A stretch of 64,000 bases of DNA from Theobroma cacao (Eukaryota; Streptophyta; Magnoliopsida; Malvales; Malvaceae): contig NC_030851.1 in the NCBI RefSeq assembly GCF_000208745.1, positions 11,419,859-11,483,858 on the forward strand, read 5' to 3'. Each line of letters begins with the position of its first letter. Position 1 is the stretch's first letter. The notes beneath the pieces were generated by a model. The model made no database searches. It was given only the letters and a program-made list of their open reading frames with translations, and had not been told where the DNA came from. Below, in pieces: positions 24,653-38,299 of this stretch. A program made the position numbers and the translations under genes.

Positions 24653-24680
24653 CTAGAGGAGTACCCGTGCTACATAACGA
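24653..24680 (-). mobile_element. Helitron 3' end, reverse orientation, interrupted
   Basis: Read on the minus strand the sequence is GTAGCACGGGTACTCCTCTAG followed by T, the plant Helitron 3' pattern (hairpin arm, CTRR end, insertion before T). The Helitron body should continue to the right. The other hairpin arm is found after the hAT-like insert: the minus strand of 26788-26815 reads ATAAAATTTTGCAAATTCGCTGTA, alike to the sequence before the hairpin of the Helitron ending at 41390. I could not place its 5' end. Confidence 0.5.
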
Positions 24681-25029
24681 TAAGGATGGCAATGGGTATT
24701 CTATTATAGGGTATCGGATCCAATTATGCTAAAGTAGGATACCCTATAATCGAATTTGAGACGAGTTCGGTTAGTAATTTCACTACCCGTTACCCAAACC
24801 CAATTATGTTAATATTTGAGTTACGCAGGTACCAACCCCGAACCCAATCCCAATACCCATTTATATATATTTTATTATTATTTAAATGATTAAATTAAAA
24901 ATAATCAACAGTAATATATTTATTAAAAACTGACAAATATATTAAAAAGTATGATTACTCAAATTATTAATGTGATAATATTAATATATTTAAATTAAAC
25001 AATTATTAGATTATTAATTATGTTTAAAT

Positions 25030-26420
25030 AATATGAATATCACATCATATTACAAAAGAATATAATTACTATTATATATACTTTAAATATAAATATATTT
25101 ACTTTTTGTTTTAAGTTAACATTACAAAAATTATAACTTAAAATATATATACTTAAAGAGAGTCTTTGAGATTAAAATAGTTTTGGAATCTAATTATTTT
25201 TTTTAATTTCATGTAATTAAAGACAAACTTATATAGTTAATTAAATTAATTCATTAAACTATTATTATTAATTAACTTGAAATTTTTTTAATATATACAT
25301 TATACATATATTGGGTTCATTTATAAGAAATGTAGTTACTATATTATATATATACTAATATTTTTAGTATATATATACTTTAAATATAAATATATTTACT
25401 TTCTATTTTATATTAACACTACAAAAATTATAACTTGTAAAATTATTAATTATACCATATACTTCTTTATATAAACTTATAATATACAAACCTTAAGAGA
25501 AGTTGTGAAATTAGAATAGTTTGGAGACTTAGTTATTTTTTTAATTTCATGTAATTAAGGACAAACTCATATAATTAATTAAATTAATTCATAAAACTAT
25601 GATTATTAATTACCTTGTAATATCTTTTAATATATTTACTTTATATATATTGAGTTCATTTATAAAGAATATAATTACTATTATACATATAGTAAAATAC
25701 TTTTAGTTTGTGTGTTTATATATATATATATACAGTTTAAATATAAACATATTTACTTTATATTTTGTGTTAATATTACAAAAATTATAACTTATAAAAT
25801 TATTAATTATAATATATATACTTTTGTTTATATAAACTTTTTTTTTATAATTGGGGGAGGGAGGATTCAAACATGCTCTTTAGGTAAAAGGATAATGTAC
25901 CAACCAATGAGTCAAACACTCGGGTGCTTTTCATATAAATTTTAATATATAAACTTAATTATCTAAAAAGAAGTTGTAAGATTAGAATAATTTTGAAACT
26001 TAGCTATTTTTTTTTAATTCCATGCTATTAAGGACAAACTCATATAATTAATTAAATTAGTTAATGAGATTATGATTATTAATTAACTTATAATGTCTTT
26101 TAATATTTATACTTTATATATATTTGGTTCATTTATAAGGAATATAATTACTATTATATATATACACTAAAATAATTTTAATATATACACTTTAAATATA
26201 AATATATTTACTTTTTATTTTGTATTATCATTGCAAAAATTATAACTTATAAAATATTAATTATAATATATATATACGCACTTAATAGTATATAACTTGT
26301 AATGTCTTTTAATACATATATTTTTTATTATATATTATGTACATTTATAAAGAATATGATTACTATTATATAAGTTAATTACTAAACAATAAAATATTAT
26401 TGATTTATATTATATATTAT
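25030..26420. repeat. AT-rich tandem repeats, unit about 340 bp
   Basis: The marker TTTAATTTCATGTAATTAA recurs at about 25200, 25535 and (as TTTAATTCCATGCTATTAA) 26005. A second marker, CATTTATAA with AATRTAATTACTA, recurs at about 25317, 25655, 26128 and 26340. Spacing is about 338 bp, then 473 bp because a SINE lies inside the second unit, then a truncated 212-bp unit. Confidence 0.7.
25837..25932 (-). mobile_element. tRNA-derived SINE
   Basis: On the minus strand, CTCATTGGTTGGTACA resembles a Pol III A box and GTTTGAATCC a B box about 35 nt later, and the sequence ends in a run of A. ATATAAA on both sides (25830-25836, 25933-25939) may be the target duplication, though it is weak evidence in AT-rich DNA. 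It interrupts one unit of the 340-bp tandem repeat. Confidence 0.55.
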
Positions 26421-27168
26421 GTTCATTTATAAACACACTTTATAGGTTTTGATTATTTAAATTTAAATTTTATTATTTGTGTTTTTATTAATTTAATTAG
26501 TAGTTAATTATATGAAATATATAGGAGAAATATTACTGTATATGGAAACGAGTTCCGGTTCAAGTAATTGGGTACCATAAAGAACATTTTAATAATTTTT
26601 TTATCTAATCGAGTTTTTAAATAGGTTAGGGTAATTATAGGGTAGTGAGAATGTATTAGGATTAAGGTTAGAGTAGTAATTTTTAAAATCATTCAAGTAG
26701 TTAATAGGGTTCGTGTGTTTGATTTTTTATAAGGTTAAGGTTAAGGTACCTCGAAATTAACGAGTACTCTACCCGTTGACAACCCTATACAGCGAATTTG
26801 CAAAATTTTATAAACACTTAGATTTTAAAAATTATGAATTCATGATGAGAATCGTAAATGTTATTATTGATATAATCCTACTAAATAATATTTGACATAT
26901 GTACAATTTGTCAATAAATGTACAAAAACCATCATAATATGTACAAAAATTGTTCCACATTCATCAATGAATTGGATGTTGTTCAAAAAAAATAAAAAGA
27001 CAATAATCCTGTCAATTAATATTCCACATATCTACAAATAACATTTGTTACAAAATGTACAAAATTGTTACAAAATGGAAAAAAAAATTTGTATATATCA
27101 ATGAACAAACTATTTGAAAAACAGGATAAATATATTGTTCAAGGCATGCGAGCTCAAAAGGTACATGG

Positions 27169-28986
27169 TGTTGGGATGAGCCCTACAGTCAATTGAGATT
27201 GATTAAGGTTTAGTTCCAATCATGCAACGATATCATTTATATTGAATGATTAAAGGTTTTTCTTCATTAATAAGATATTAATTATAATGAGTTATAAGTC
27301 TAATTAGATAAAGTCTATGAAATTAATATTCCTTGCGAAGAAATTGTAATGGGTTTCAATTATGAGATCCCTATACATCAAAGTATTATCTCAAAGTATT
27401 CCTAGTGAATGTATCATTTAGACTGGACATCAATGATCCTCAAAGACTGGTACATTTTATGTTTATTACCTTGAAAATAAGCAATTGATCTTATAGATTG
27501 AAATATAAATATACTTAGAACTAGAATATATGTGCTTGCCTAAGAGAGCAAGTTCACTGAACATGATCTGCCATAAAAAGTGCATTTGGTAATACACTCT
27601 AGTGTCTATGTAACACTTCTCATGTGTTAGTCATGTAAATACTCCATAGACTTAAGACACCAGGTTGTCTTATATGTGAAATGTCATGTTCTAATTTCAT
27701 CCCTACCGATGCCTAACCAAGGATGCCTAAATAAGATGCTTTTTGGTATAGTATGAAGTATGTGAAGACAAATGAGTGGTCAAGATAGAAATCATCACTT
27801 TAAGTGTTTTAGATGACATATTCTATCAGTTCTTAATTAACATTAACTTATTAATGTCCTTGAACAAAGTGACTTAGAGATTATAAAAGGTTTCATAAGT
27901 TTTCATAAAGTTAATGCTATAACTGCAAGAACGAATATGGAAGTCAATAAAAGTAGATACTATACCAAGCTTTTATAATTTTCGAGATATATGATGATAA
28001 AATGAATTACACTGATAGATTGTACATTGAAAAATTATCAAATAACCCTTTGACTTTCCTAACAATTGGGTGGCCATGATATATTATTATATGTCAATCT
28101 TGGTCTATGAAATTGATTATAAATTAATTGATTGAAATTTATATTAATCAATTCCATTGCCAACATGTTAAGAACCTAATGGGTCCAACATAATGATTGC
28201 ATTTGAATTAAATTAGGGGAGTGATGATTTAAGTTTGACTAAATCATATACTAGGTAATTAACTTCTATAAACTTAATTAAAGAAGAGTTTAATTAACTT
28301 TTTGGCATAATATATAAATAGTTATAATTATAATACCGAAATTGTAATAATATAAAGGAAATTATGTCAATTTAATTTCCATTGGGCTTAATTAAAATAG
28401 TTTAATTAAGTCATAAGCCTATGTTATAATGTGGAGGGCCTTATTGTAAAATTAAAGTTAATATTAACCTAGCTATATAAATCAAATTTAACTATTTTTT
28501 CACACATGAAAAAAAAAAGAGTTGTCAGAAAAGAAAAAAGGGGTTTTCTCCTTATGTGCCATCACTTACTTTGAGAAGAAGAAAAATTGTTTTTGAAGCA
28601 ATTTTTTCAAGTGTGTGATTCAACCATCCTTGTGAGAAGTGGAAAGGGAAAAACATTCTCTCCTTTTGCTAGCACATAAACATAGTTAAAATCTCCTTCT
28701 TTTGTTGAAAAGTTCAAGTGAAATCGCGCGTACTACCATTGGAGGCTAAAAGCTTGATTGGCTAAGGTTCTTGCTTTTTGTGGTATTAGCAAGTTGCATT
28801 GAGGAGATTACTATTCCAATTAAAAGAACGTTGGCAAGGTTAGCTTCTAATTTTATGATTTTATATGTCATTCTATGTGTTAAAATATCACCATGATGAT
28901 CTGTGAGTGGAGATATGTTTTTTAAAAGTTTTAATTTTCTTTCCGTTGCGTAATTTCGAGCATGTCGTCCATAGCCAAACTTAACA
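27169..28986 (+). mobile_element. Copia-type solo LTR, 1818 bp
   Basis: It begins TGTTGGGATGAGCCC and ends with GAGCATGTCGTCCATAGCC then AACTTAACA, an end style seen in Tork/SIRE/TAR-like copia LTRs. Flanks CATGG (27164-27168) and CATAG (28987-28991) form a 5-bp target duplication with one change. A TATA box AGCTATATAAATC is at about 28471-28483. No retrotransposon coding sequence is attached, so it is a solo LTR. Confidence 0.7.
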
Positions 28987-28991
28987 CATAG

Positions 28992-30801
28992 TTCCCTTAA
29001 GTGTCTTATTCAATATGAGGTTTAGAGATTTTCAAAATTACTACACAAATCTTAACAGCCTATATAGAGAATAGAAGAAAGAATTATTACTTTACGATAA
29101 TTACTATTACAACACTAACATTCATATCTAAATTGATTATTTAAATATACATGATCAAACCTACTGTGTATTGACTTTAAGCTTTTCTTACATTCATATG
29201 CTCACATTTGTGATTGCTTTATCATAAAATATACTTACAAGTTTTTCATCTTTTTGCACAATAATAACCCATTTATAACACTTCTTAAAACATTTTGTTC
29301 ATAGTGCTAGTTATATATAAATCAACCTTATGTGCTTTCACCTTTTCAAAAAGTGCGAGCAGATGCCAAAGGCCTACACCTTGCTTAGAGAGTTCCAAGG
29401 TGTTTTAATGGCTTGAACTTGCCTTATCTAAACCTATAATACTTGACAAGATTTAAGCTTACAAAACATGTTCTACTGGTAAAATAAAACTCAAATTAAT
29501 AGCACATAACTGAAGCACTTCTTAATGTTTTTGCTAACCAACAATCAAATCCAAATCACCATTCTAGATGCCAAAAATTCTATAATAGTCAAATGACTAG
29601 TGTGATATCATATATGACATATTCTAACAGTAAATCGACATGAAGTCCATTGTTAAGCTTGAACTTAAACAATAGAAGTACGAGAGCATACGCAAAGTAA
29701 AGATTTATCACTTCCAATATTGCTGCAAACCCAATTAAGTATCTTCAAAAGTGAAGTGAGCTAGAGAAAAATAACCTAACTAAAACAAAGTTCCTTACAT
29801 TTTAGGTTATTTTCCCTCACATTAAAATTCCACTTTAAATTCATTCTCTAATCTCCTCTTATTATACCTCATATCAAACCAAACAAACCAAATAAATACC
29901 TAGTAGTTAGTACTGTTTTATTATTTAGGGTTTTTTTTATATAAGAGAAGTGCAAGATGGAGGAAGGTGGGGGGAAATTGGAAAGCGGAAAGAAATGAAT
30001 TGTGCTCAAATTGGATAGGAGTGATTGCCTTTTTTGTCCATATTAACAAAAATAATCTTCCCAAGTAAGAAGACTTGAGAAAAAATTAAGCATTATGTAA
30101 ATTAAGTATTATAGATTTATAGTATTGTCCACTTATTTTTTAAAAAGAAAAACCACTTTTCAATGGTACTAAGCAATGGATTAAAACAATTTTATTTTGT
30201 CACCACTTATCCATATTTCCTACCAAGCATGGAATAGGAAAGAGACACTGTTTCTCTTTCCTTTCAGTTTTCTATCCTTCCTAAATCTTTGTCTTTCTCT
30301 CTGTAATTACTCATACAAAGCAAAGTCTTAAAGTTTTAGGCTAATTAACAAATAAAAAGAATACTGATGCCTATAAAGTCTAAAGTAATATTCCTTTTTC
30401 TCATTTTCATTCTTCCATTTTATGAACTTAACAGTTGAAGAAATATAGATTTCTACAAACATATTCCTAAAATCGAAAAATATACAAATCCCCCATGTCC
30501 TATTTTTTTGGTGGTAACATTTCTTACACATGAACATGTGTCCAAGACAATACAACTAATTTGAAAATCCCCCAACTTTTTGCAAATGGGAAGAGAGGGA
30601 ATATATCAAACCTCTTTATTAGAGTGCTTAGCAAATGGAGAACAAATATGGGTGTTTAGATTAATGAACATAACTTGCTAGCAGTTATAGGCATCAGCTT
30701 GCCTTTTACCAATAAAAAAAACAATAACTACTACTAAAAGCAAGATAAACATTGAAAATTGATGAAAACTTGAAAGTTCCTACTAATTTCAAGAAGTGTT
30801 T
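28992..30801. other. AT-rich intergenic DNA, nothing recognised
   Basis: No sustained reading frame, RNA gene or repeat boundary could be supported. The 75-codon minus-strand frame at 30328-30555 has no family resemblance and lies in low-complexity AT-rich sequence. Confidence 0.6.
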
Positions 30802-33728
30802 TGTCACGACCCGAAACTTTCATCGGGCTCGTGACAACCACCGCGATGTCCCGATAGGCACTCATTACCCCAAATGCCAATCAGAACCTCGCAAGCCTTA
30901 GCATCAACTTCCGCATCTCCCCGATGAGCGACAATTATTAAATCTTGCATTTCAAGAAATCATAAGTCGTTTCCAAATCAAAACAATAAAATATTATTTT
31001 CTGGCTCACAGGGGCATTTTCGTCATTTTTCTTCGAAAATACAGAAACCCACCCAAAACATGGTGTAAAAGCTAAATATATTCATACATATTTTAAATCA
31101 AATAACTAAAGTATAAAATTACTTTTACAATGACATGTGGGCCCCCAACTAACCAATAAGATGCGAGTCTGTAACCTATAATTTTGTCAATGCAAGGCTA
31201 ACTGAAGTCCTTGATGCAATCGGCTATCTACCGGCTATCCCGAACCTGAAATGTGAGGAATTGAGGGTGGTGAGATTATAAAATCTCAGTGAGTAAACAG
31301 ACACCATCTAAACTATCTAAATGCGAGTAAATGGAGACAATTAAAAATAATTAACTTCAGCAAATTTTTCACATCACGAATATTCATTTTAACCAAACAA
31401 TCAATATAGCTCGTGAATTACTCAAAACTTGGCTCATGCCAAATCCTGTACTCGGGGACACCTGGACCAGGGTATCCAACCGAGTCCGCCAAGGTTGTTA
31501 AAAATTCATATTTCGCATAAATCATATTTTTATTTTGAAACATAGCCATTCCTTGGCGTTGGCTGAGTCTCACTCTCATGCGGTGGTCCACGTGAAATAC
31601 ACTCAAAAAGCCCACCTCAGGAGATATCCTACGCGCCTTTACGACCGAGGTGAGAATATAAAGGAGTTTACCGTGCCCTTCTAATAGGTTGGCCCACAGA
31701 ACCCCCCACCATTACAGTAGCTAATCTTTTATCTACCACCTGATTTATAAAATCTTTTTCTGCATGACATGGCAATTTATCGCAACCTAGCCTCTCAAGG
31801 CTAAATACACAGTACAAATAATTCTAACACCAAAATTAGTTTAGCCATTCATGCTCATTTATTGTCATAAGCCATTCAATTTAAAACCATAAACTTACAA
31901 CACAAGCAGGCAGTCTCCAAATACTCTATTTTCAAAACCAGTATTCGATTTTTCAGAAAATTTATAAAATCATTTTATAAAATCACAATTTCTCTTAAAA
32001 CATAGCAATTTACCATTTAAACCCATTTTTCATAAAATCACACAATTGTATAAAACTACTCTAGATAATTAAGACGATAATAAGTTACTCACAGTTTTCG
32101 AAAATTAAATTCGGGCACTCCAACTATTACTCCTCGGGTGCGATTTCTTTGCCCTTGCTAGAGGATTCGCCACCTTGACAAATTGCACAATTAAGAGGTT
32201 TACTACTTTGGTATTAAACCAAAGTAAACTAATTTATACTACTAATGCATGATATGAAGTGCAAAATGTCTAAATTTTACATAAACAAGATGTTAGCTTA
32301 TTTCGATCTTTTACACGATAAATCGATATACGCGTCCGTTTAAACTCCAAATTAATTTTTTTTCAGTTTCTATATCTCAAATGCACCCAAATTGACTTAA
32401 TGTTCCTCAGTGTGATGCAAATTATCAATCATGGTAGCAAATTACGAAAATACCCCTAGTGGGTAAAAATTTATATTTTTGCTCCGAAAATTCTCATTAT
32501 TTTTCTAGGCTCATAATTCATCATTATTCATCATAATTTCTCAAATAAACATCAAGATCAGCAGCCAATATTCCCCTAGAAAATTCGGCCAATAATGGTA
32601 ATGGAGGAAAATGAATTCTTTTCTTGTTATTTTGTTTCTAAATATGCTAAACTAACTAAAAACACTAGCATAACTTAAAATCAAATTAATCTAACTTCAT
32701 TCTCTCTCCATACCCATTTGGGCAGCCATGAATTCATCATGAAAACATGAAATCTAACCATGAAAAATAAGGAGAAAAGCATGAGAAAGGTAGATCACAA
32801 GTCAAAATCAAGAAATTTTACCTTTGATTGCTTGATTTCTTGAAATCCCACACTTTTTCTTCAATTTTCCCATCTAAGTTTTTGTTTTTTCCTTTCCTCC
32901 TTTTGTTCTTCCTTTTTCTTTGTTTGGCCGGCCATGTGAAAGAAAATTGGCTGATTTTTATATTTATTTTAAAGTTAAATAATTAATGAATATAAATTTG
33001 ACACATGTCACCTTATTATTGGTCCATGTGTCATTTCTTAACTATTAAGCTTTCTCTCTCCATTACACATTATTCAAGGGTCAAAAATGATGATGGATGA
33101 AGACCTTGTGCTGGAAAAATGCTCTGGGGGTGCAAAATTACCGTTTTGCCTCCGAGGTGGCAAAATTATATTTTTGCCCCAAAAACTGAAAAATTACCTA
33201 TAGACATATTTTTCATCCCTTATACTCATACCATTCTCCAATTTGTCAAATGTGATCTAAATTCTCTCAAAATCTCAAATTTTGTTCGCGGTGGAAAAAT
33301 TACGATTTTGCCCCTACACTCCAAAAATCACCGGAATTAAATTTTTTCACTACCAAACCCTCAAATTATACTCCAATACTCAAATCATACTCCAATAAGT
33401 TAAATGGGGCCAAAAAAAAATCTTTTTTAAAAATTCTTAGTTTGTCCCCAGGTGGCAAATGACCATTTTGCCCCTAGATAGTGAAAATTTCGGTTTGACT
33501 CCAAATTGATCATCGAACTCCGAATTACCATTTGAGTCATCCCTGAACTGTGAAACTCTTAATTTCACCTCAAAATTCCTATTTGAACTGGTTCGAGGCT
33601 TAATCGACTTAATGGTACCATTAGGGATAATATCGTCTTTTAACGATTCCTCGAACTTCCTAAACATGCAAACATTCTATTGAGCAAGTAAATGACGTCG
33701 TAATTATTTTATAGAACAGGGTTTGACA
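30802..33728 (-). mobile_element. Ty3-type solo LTR, 2927 bp, perfect TGTTT target duplication
   Basis: On the plus strand it starts TGTCACGACCCGAAAC (30802) and ends GGGTTTGACA (33728). TGTTT occurs at 30797-30801 and again at 33729-33733. On the minus strand TACTCACTGAGATTTTATAA (about 31268-31292) is the same kind of pre-3'-end motif as in copy A. A TATA-like AATAAATATAAAAATC (minus strand, about 32950-32966) is followed by an A/G-rich leader. No gag or pol is present. The short reading frames inside are not genes. Confidence 0.85.
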
Positions 33729-33733
33729 TGTTT

Positions 33734-35988
33734 TGTTTGGCAATACGTAAGTAGTACTTTCATCTTTTGCACAAGCAATAATATCTTACCATTTACAAAG
33801 TGCCTATAAGTCATTTAAGTAAGATATATAAGCTTAAAAAAGATATCACAATCATCTATTTTTGCTAGTGAGTTTTCCTTTGTATCAAATATGTGTCTTT
33901 GAATTAAAATTGGACAATTCTTATGATTTACCAATCAATACATATATTATTTTAAAAGCATATGAAACAACAAAAACTTATTGCAACAATGGTTAACTGC
34001 TCAGCATTAATGAAACAATCCCCTGCAACCTATATCAAATAGCAAAATAAATGCCATTATTTAGTTTGAGTTTACATAAAACATTTAAAATTTCATGCAA
34101 CAATGTAATGTGCTAACTGAGCAAGTAACAAACTTGTATATATGGAGATACGAATTCTCCTTCAATAGCTTTTTTTTCATAAAGTTGCAAGCATACTTGA
34201 ACTTTGCCCATAGATCTGCTAGCAAGAAAACTTTTGATCGTAATATAACAGTCAACAATAAATACCAAAAAGCAAAGTAGTACATAGATTCATATATCAT
34301 GCTAATTTATTTTGAAAGGAGAAAACCCAAAGAGCAAGAGTAGCTGATTTCGGAAAAAAGTTCAACAAAATTACATGTACTCTATCATCACTTTTCTCAA
34401 GGATCATCATACACCAAAAGCAATTTGATATTTTGGGAAAGATAAGAACGCAAACTAAATGAAATTATAAAAGAATCAAATCTTCAAAATTTACTTTATA
34501 AACAACATTTCTATTTCATTTCTGTCTTCATAGTTCCATTTTCTATAACTAATACATGTAAAGTCAAGATAAAAGAAAATCTACTTAAATATACACATAT
34601 ATAAAATAAATCTTTAAATAATGATAATAATCACTAAATAAATTATCAATATGTTAAAACTAATTTTAAAATAAACAAAAGCACAAATTTAATCGAAACA
34701 AATAAAAAAGAATGTAAAAGCATAGAGAAAAAACTCAAATGAGGAAAAATAATTCAATGTAAAAATTTCCTAACACTCCATATCTGCATGTTAATCTCAT
34801 ATCAAGAGCACGAATAGACAATAATAATAATGAGAAAAAGTAAAACGATGTCACCCATTTGTTCACTCACCTAGTGCACTTTCCCATGGTCTTCTAATGT
34901 TGGAAGATAACGAACACCAGCCAAACTTGCAAAAAAAAATTCAAAAATTAGTAATGGTCAATTAAAAAAAATAAAAACAAAAAGGGAAGAAAACTAGTGT
35001 GAATGAGAAAGGGGGTTTTGGGTTTTCTAAAAAAGAAGAAAGTGTCTAAGTGGAGGGTCTTTAAGTGTGAAAGAAGAGATAAAGAGAAAGGAAGAAGACA
35101 AAGTTCTGGATGGGAAAAAAATTTTCACTTAGGATTTAGCTTCCACTTGTTGAAGCAGGAGAAGGCAAGCATGAGCGAAAAGAACGAGGTGAGGAAGAAA
35201 AGGAAAAAAAATAAGTGAAAAATTGAAAATACCCTCCAAAAATGTTAAGATACCAAAGACAGATGTCAAGTGCTAAACGGATATGTAAGTTCAATTTATT
35301 TAATTTGTAGATAAAAATTCTAAGTGCATTGAGTAACTTCAATTTAAAAATATTTTTTTGTAATTTTAATGGTATTGAATAGTTTACATGTTAATATTAT
35401 GAAATTTTTAATTACATATAATTAAAACATCAATTATTTTTTATAGGGTAAATTTCACATAAACCCCTTATGGCATGACATATTCTCACATAACACCCTA
35501 AGATTATTTTTTTTCTTATATAAAACTTTGTGTTTTACTTTTATTCTCAAAAGGGGTAACGATGTTAAATGTATAGTTAGATTTTTGTAAAAATAATAAG
35601 AACTTTTTTTATAATCATTTTATTTTTTGTTTGTTTAATTAAAGAAAAAAAAGATATAAGCTTTTTGGGTTTTTTTTATGACTTTTCTCTCACTTTCTCA
35701 TTATTGTTCAACAAATCAATTAAATATTTTATACACGAAGAAAATATAATTAGATTTGAAGTTCTCTTTCCTAAGCCTAATAGAACAAATTTTTTTCTTG
35801 AAAAGCTTTGTAATGGATTCATTACTAATAAAAGACTATAACAAGCTACCTAATCATGGTAACTTAGCAAAACAAAATTAAGAAGATTCAAAAAATCTCT
35901 ATCGTGACTTGTTTCACTTATAAACGATAGCTTATATGAATGTAAACTATTAACATCAATTAGTTCTTAAAGTTAGTCATGTTGCATA
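33734..35988. other. AT-rich intergenic DNA, nothing certain
   Basis: Two overlapping short frames at 34085-34300 and a Lys-rich 71-codon frame at 35003-35218 lack any family signature. A stretch beginning GGGTAAATTTCACATAAACC (about 35446) resembles the end of a Mutator-type MITE, but I found no matching second end. Confidence 0.5.
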
Positions 35989-37184
35989 TCCTAGATGTAT
36001 TGTTTCAATCAGGTGATTAAGACTGCAATTGAACGCCAAGTGTCGTTCAATTGGGGGATGTGGTTTTTCCCTTCTTTATTTCTTTCCTCTCTGTATGTTT
36101 AAACAAAGTCATTTTTGGGGCATTGTGGGGTTTTTTTTTGTGTGTCAAGTGGTGGAATGATGTCGTTTTGACATAGTTGTTTTTTTCCCCTTCATTGCAT
36201 GAAAAAGATGACGTTCAAAGTTTTGTTTTTGTTCGTGGAATGGTATCGTTTTAATGGTGTCTATGTGTGTGGTGGTCGAAACAGGGTCGTTCTTGCTATG
36301 TCATTTGGTTTTCTTTGGTTTGTCTTTTTTTTCATAGAGGTCTAGGGTTTATTGCCATTTAGGTTTTCTTTTGGTGTTTTATCTTTTTGTTTTCTATGAT
36401 TTATTATGGTTTAGATTTTCTTTTGGTTTTTTGTTTTTCATTGATGGATTCTTATTTTATTTTTGGGGCTTTGGGACTAAACAGATGGCTTTTGTTGGTG
36501 CATTTTTACATTGTTTTTAAAGTCCTGGGAACGAGAGATTACTGCTTGGTTTTTGCAGAAATGTTGGTATGAGAAGTTTTGGTTTTTGGATGGGTTTAAA
36601 GATGATCAATTTTTTTTTTTATGGAGGGAAATGAAACGGAGAAGGGGGAAAGGAAGGAGATGAACAGGTGAAGGATGGATCTTTGTCGAGAATGGGTCGA
36701 TTGCTAAGGTTTGTGATAAAAAAAGGGTTGTAGAATCGATGGTTTTAGGGTTTAGTTTTGTGCCTCAAAACTACATTGTTTTGAAAAATAAGAATTGATT
36801 GTTTAAGTTTGTTTACATTCACGAGCTTGTTCCTTTATTTTTGATGGGTATAGTGGTGTGACTAACCGTATTACCCAATTCTTTTCTTTTGTGGGCCAAT
36901 ATTCTATTATTTCAATTGTTCTTATGGTGGTAGTATAAAGTGCTAGTTCTTTAAGCTTCTCCAATACTCTTTAGTCATTTTTTCTTTTTTTTTTTATTTT
37001 GTGTTGTTGATTTTGTTTATTGATTGGTTTGCTAGGTTGTTTTTTTGTTCTTATCATTGTTACTCATTGTTCTTTATTTTGTTAATTTTGTAGTTAGTTT
37101 GTTGGATTGTTCTTGTTGTATTTTTTTTAGGTTTTGTCGATTTTGTTTTTAGGGGTACAAATTTTTTTCTTTTGGTTTTTTAGT

Positions 37185-37520
37185 TTAAATGGTAGATGTG
37201 TGTTCATGTTGTTTTGCTTTTTTTTCAACAATTCCACTGTTTTTTTTAAATTTATTGTTTTGTCTCATTGTTATAGTTATTGAAAAGTTAATATAATATC
37301 TTGATTTTTTTTAGTTTGAATGGTGCATGTGGGTTTGTTCTGTTTGTATTATTTAACTTCTACATGTTTTGTTGTAATGAATAGTTAATATGATAGTTTG
37401 CTTTTTTAATTTGGTTTTTTAGTTTGAATGTTACAGGTGGGTTTATTCTACATATGTTGTTTGACTTCTGGATGTTTTGTTGTAGTGGATAGCTAATATA
37501 ATATTTTAGCTTTTTGATTT
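37185..37520. repeat. Three diverged tandem units of about 105-122 bp
   Basis: Each unit begins near TTTAGTTTGAATGGTGCATG (about 37189, 37311, 37417) and includes TTGTTGTAATGAATAGTTAAT-like sequence. It lies in the T-rich 5' third of the candidate Helitron. Confidence 0.65.
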
Positions 37521-38299
37521 GAAAAGTTAATATTATTTATGCAGATGTTACGTGCAGGTAAGTTCTTTTTTTATGAATGTACTATTTGCAAGTCTGCATT
37601 AGTTTATTGTATTAAATATTACTAGTTCTTATTTTGATTGTTTTCTCATTATAGGCTACTTGATACGTTTACTGTTCTTTTGCCAAGTTTCTGATATAGT
37701 TTTATGATGAATTTACTTATAGCAATGATGAACTTTTGGATAATTATTCAAATAATTGTATCGTCTTTTATTGTATGAGTTTTCGTGACTAAAATGTTTC
37801 ATATGAAATGTTTACATTTGAAACTTAACTGTAAGTTAGTTTTTTTATATTTCAATGGATTGTTTTATTGTTGCATTTGTTGTAAACATGTTGAAATATG
37901 TGTTATTCGATCCTTATGTTTTGTTTTATCCTTGCAGTTGGTTAGGGTTATTATTGACAATTCTTAAGCTATCTTCCTTAATTCTTCAAGCATCTGTAGT
38001 TGGATATATCGGCTGACGTGTGAGTTTAAAGTGTTTATATCTCTTGCTTTGTTTGGGTAATTATAGTTCTATTTTCTATTGTGTTATTATTTTGTTCGTT
38101 ATATACAAATTTTTTTGATAAAGTTTTAGTCGATTGTTTGTTGTATTAATACATCTATTTGTATGTTTTTGTGATTTAGTATCTACAAATTATTCTTGCT
38201 ATTATTTGTTCGCATGAAAGTAGGAAAGTTGTTGTGTGATAATTCTATTACATAGAGTTATTTTGTCACATTTTGAGTATTAAATTATCTAAGTTCTTG

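Larger units (their letters stand above)
24681..26787. mobile_element. hAT-like element (2.1 kb) inserted in the Helitron terminal hairpin
   Basis: Inverted ends TAAGGATGGCAATGGGTA (left) and TAGGGTTGTCAACGGGTA (right, reversed) agree at 14 of 18 positions. Flanking octamers CATAACGA (24673-24680) and TACAGCGA (26788-26795) agree at 5 of 8, and all three differences are transitions, as expected of an old 8-bp duplication. It has no coding region; most of the interior is AT-rich tandem repeat. Confidence 0.55.
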
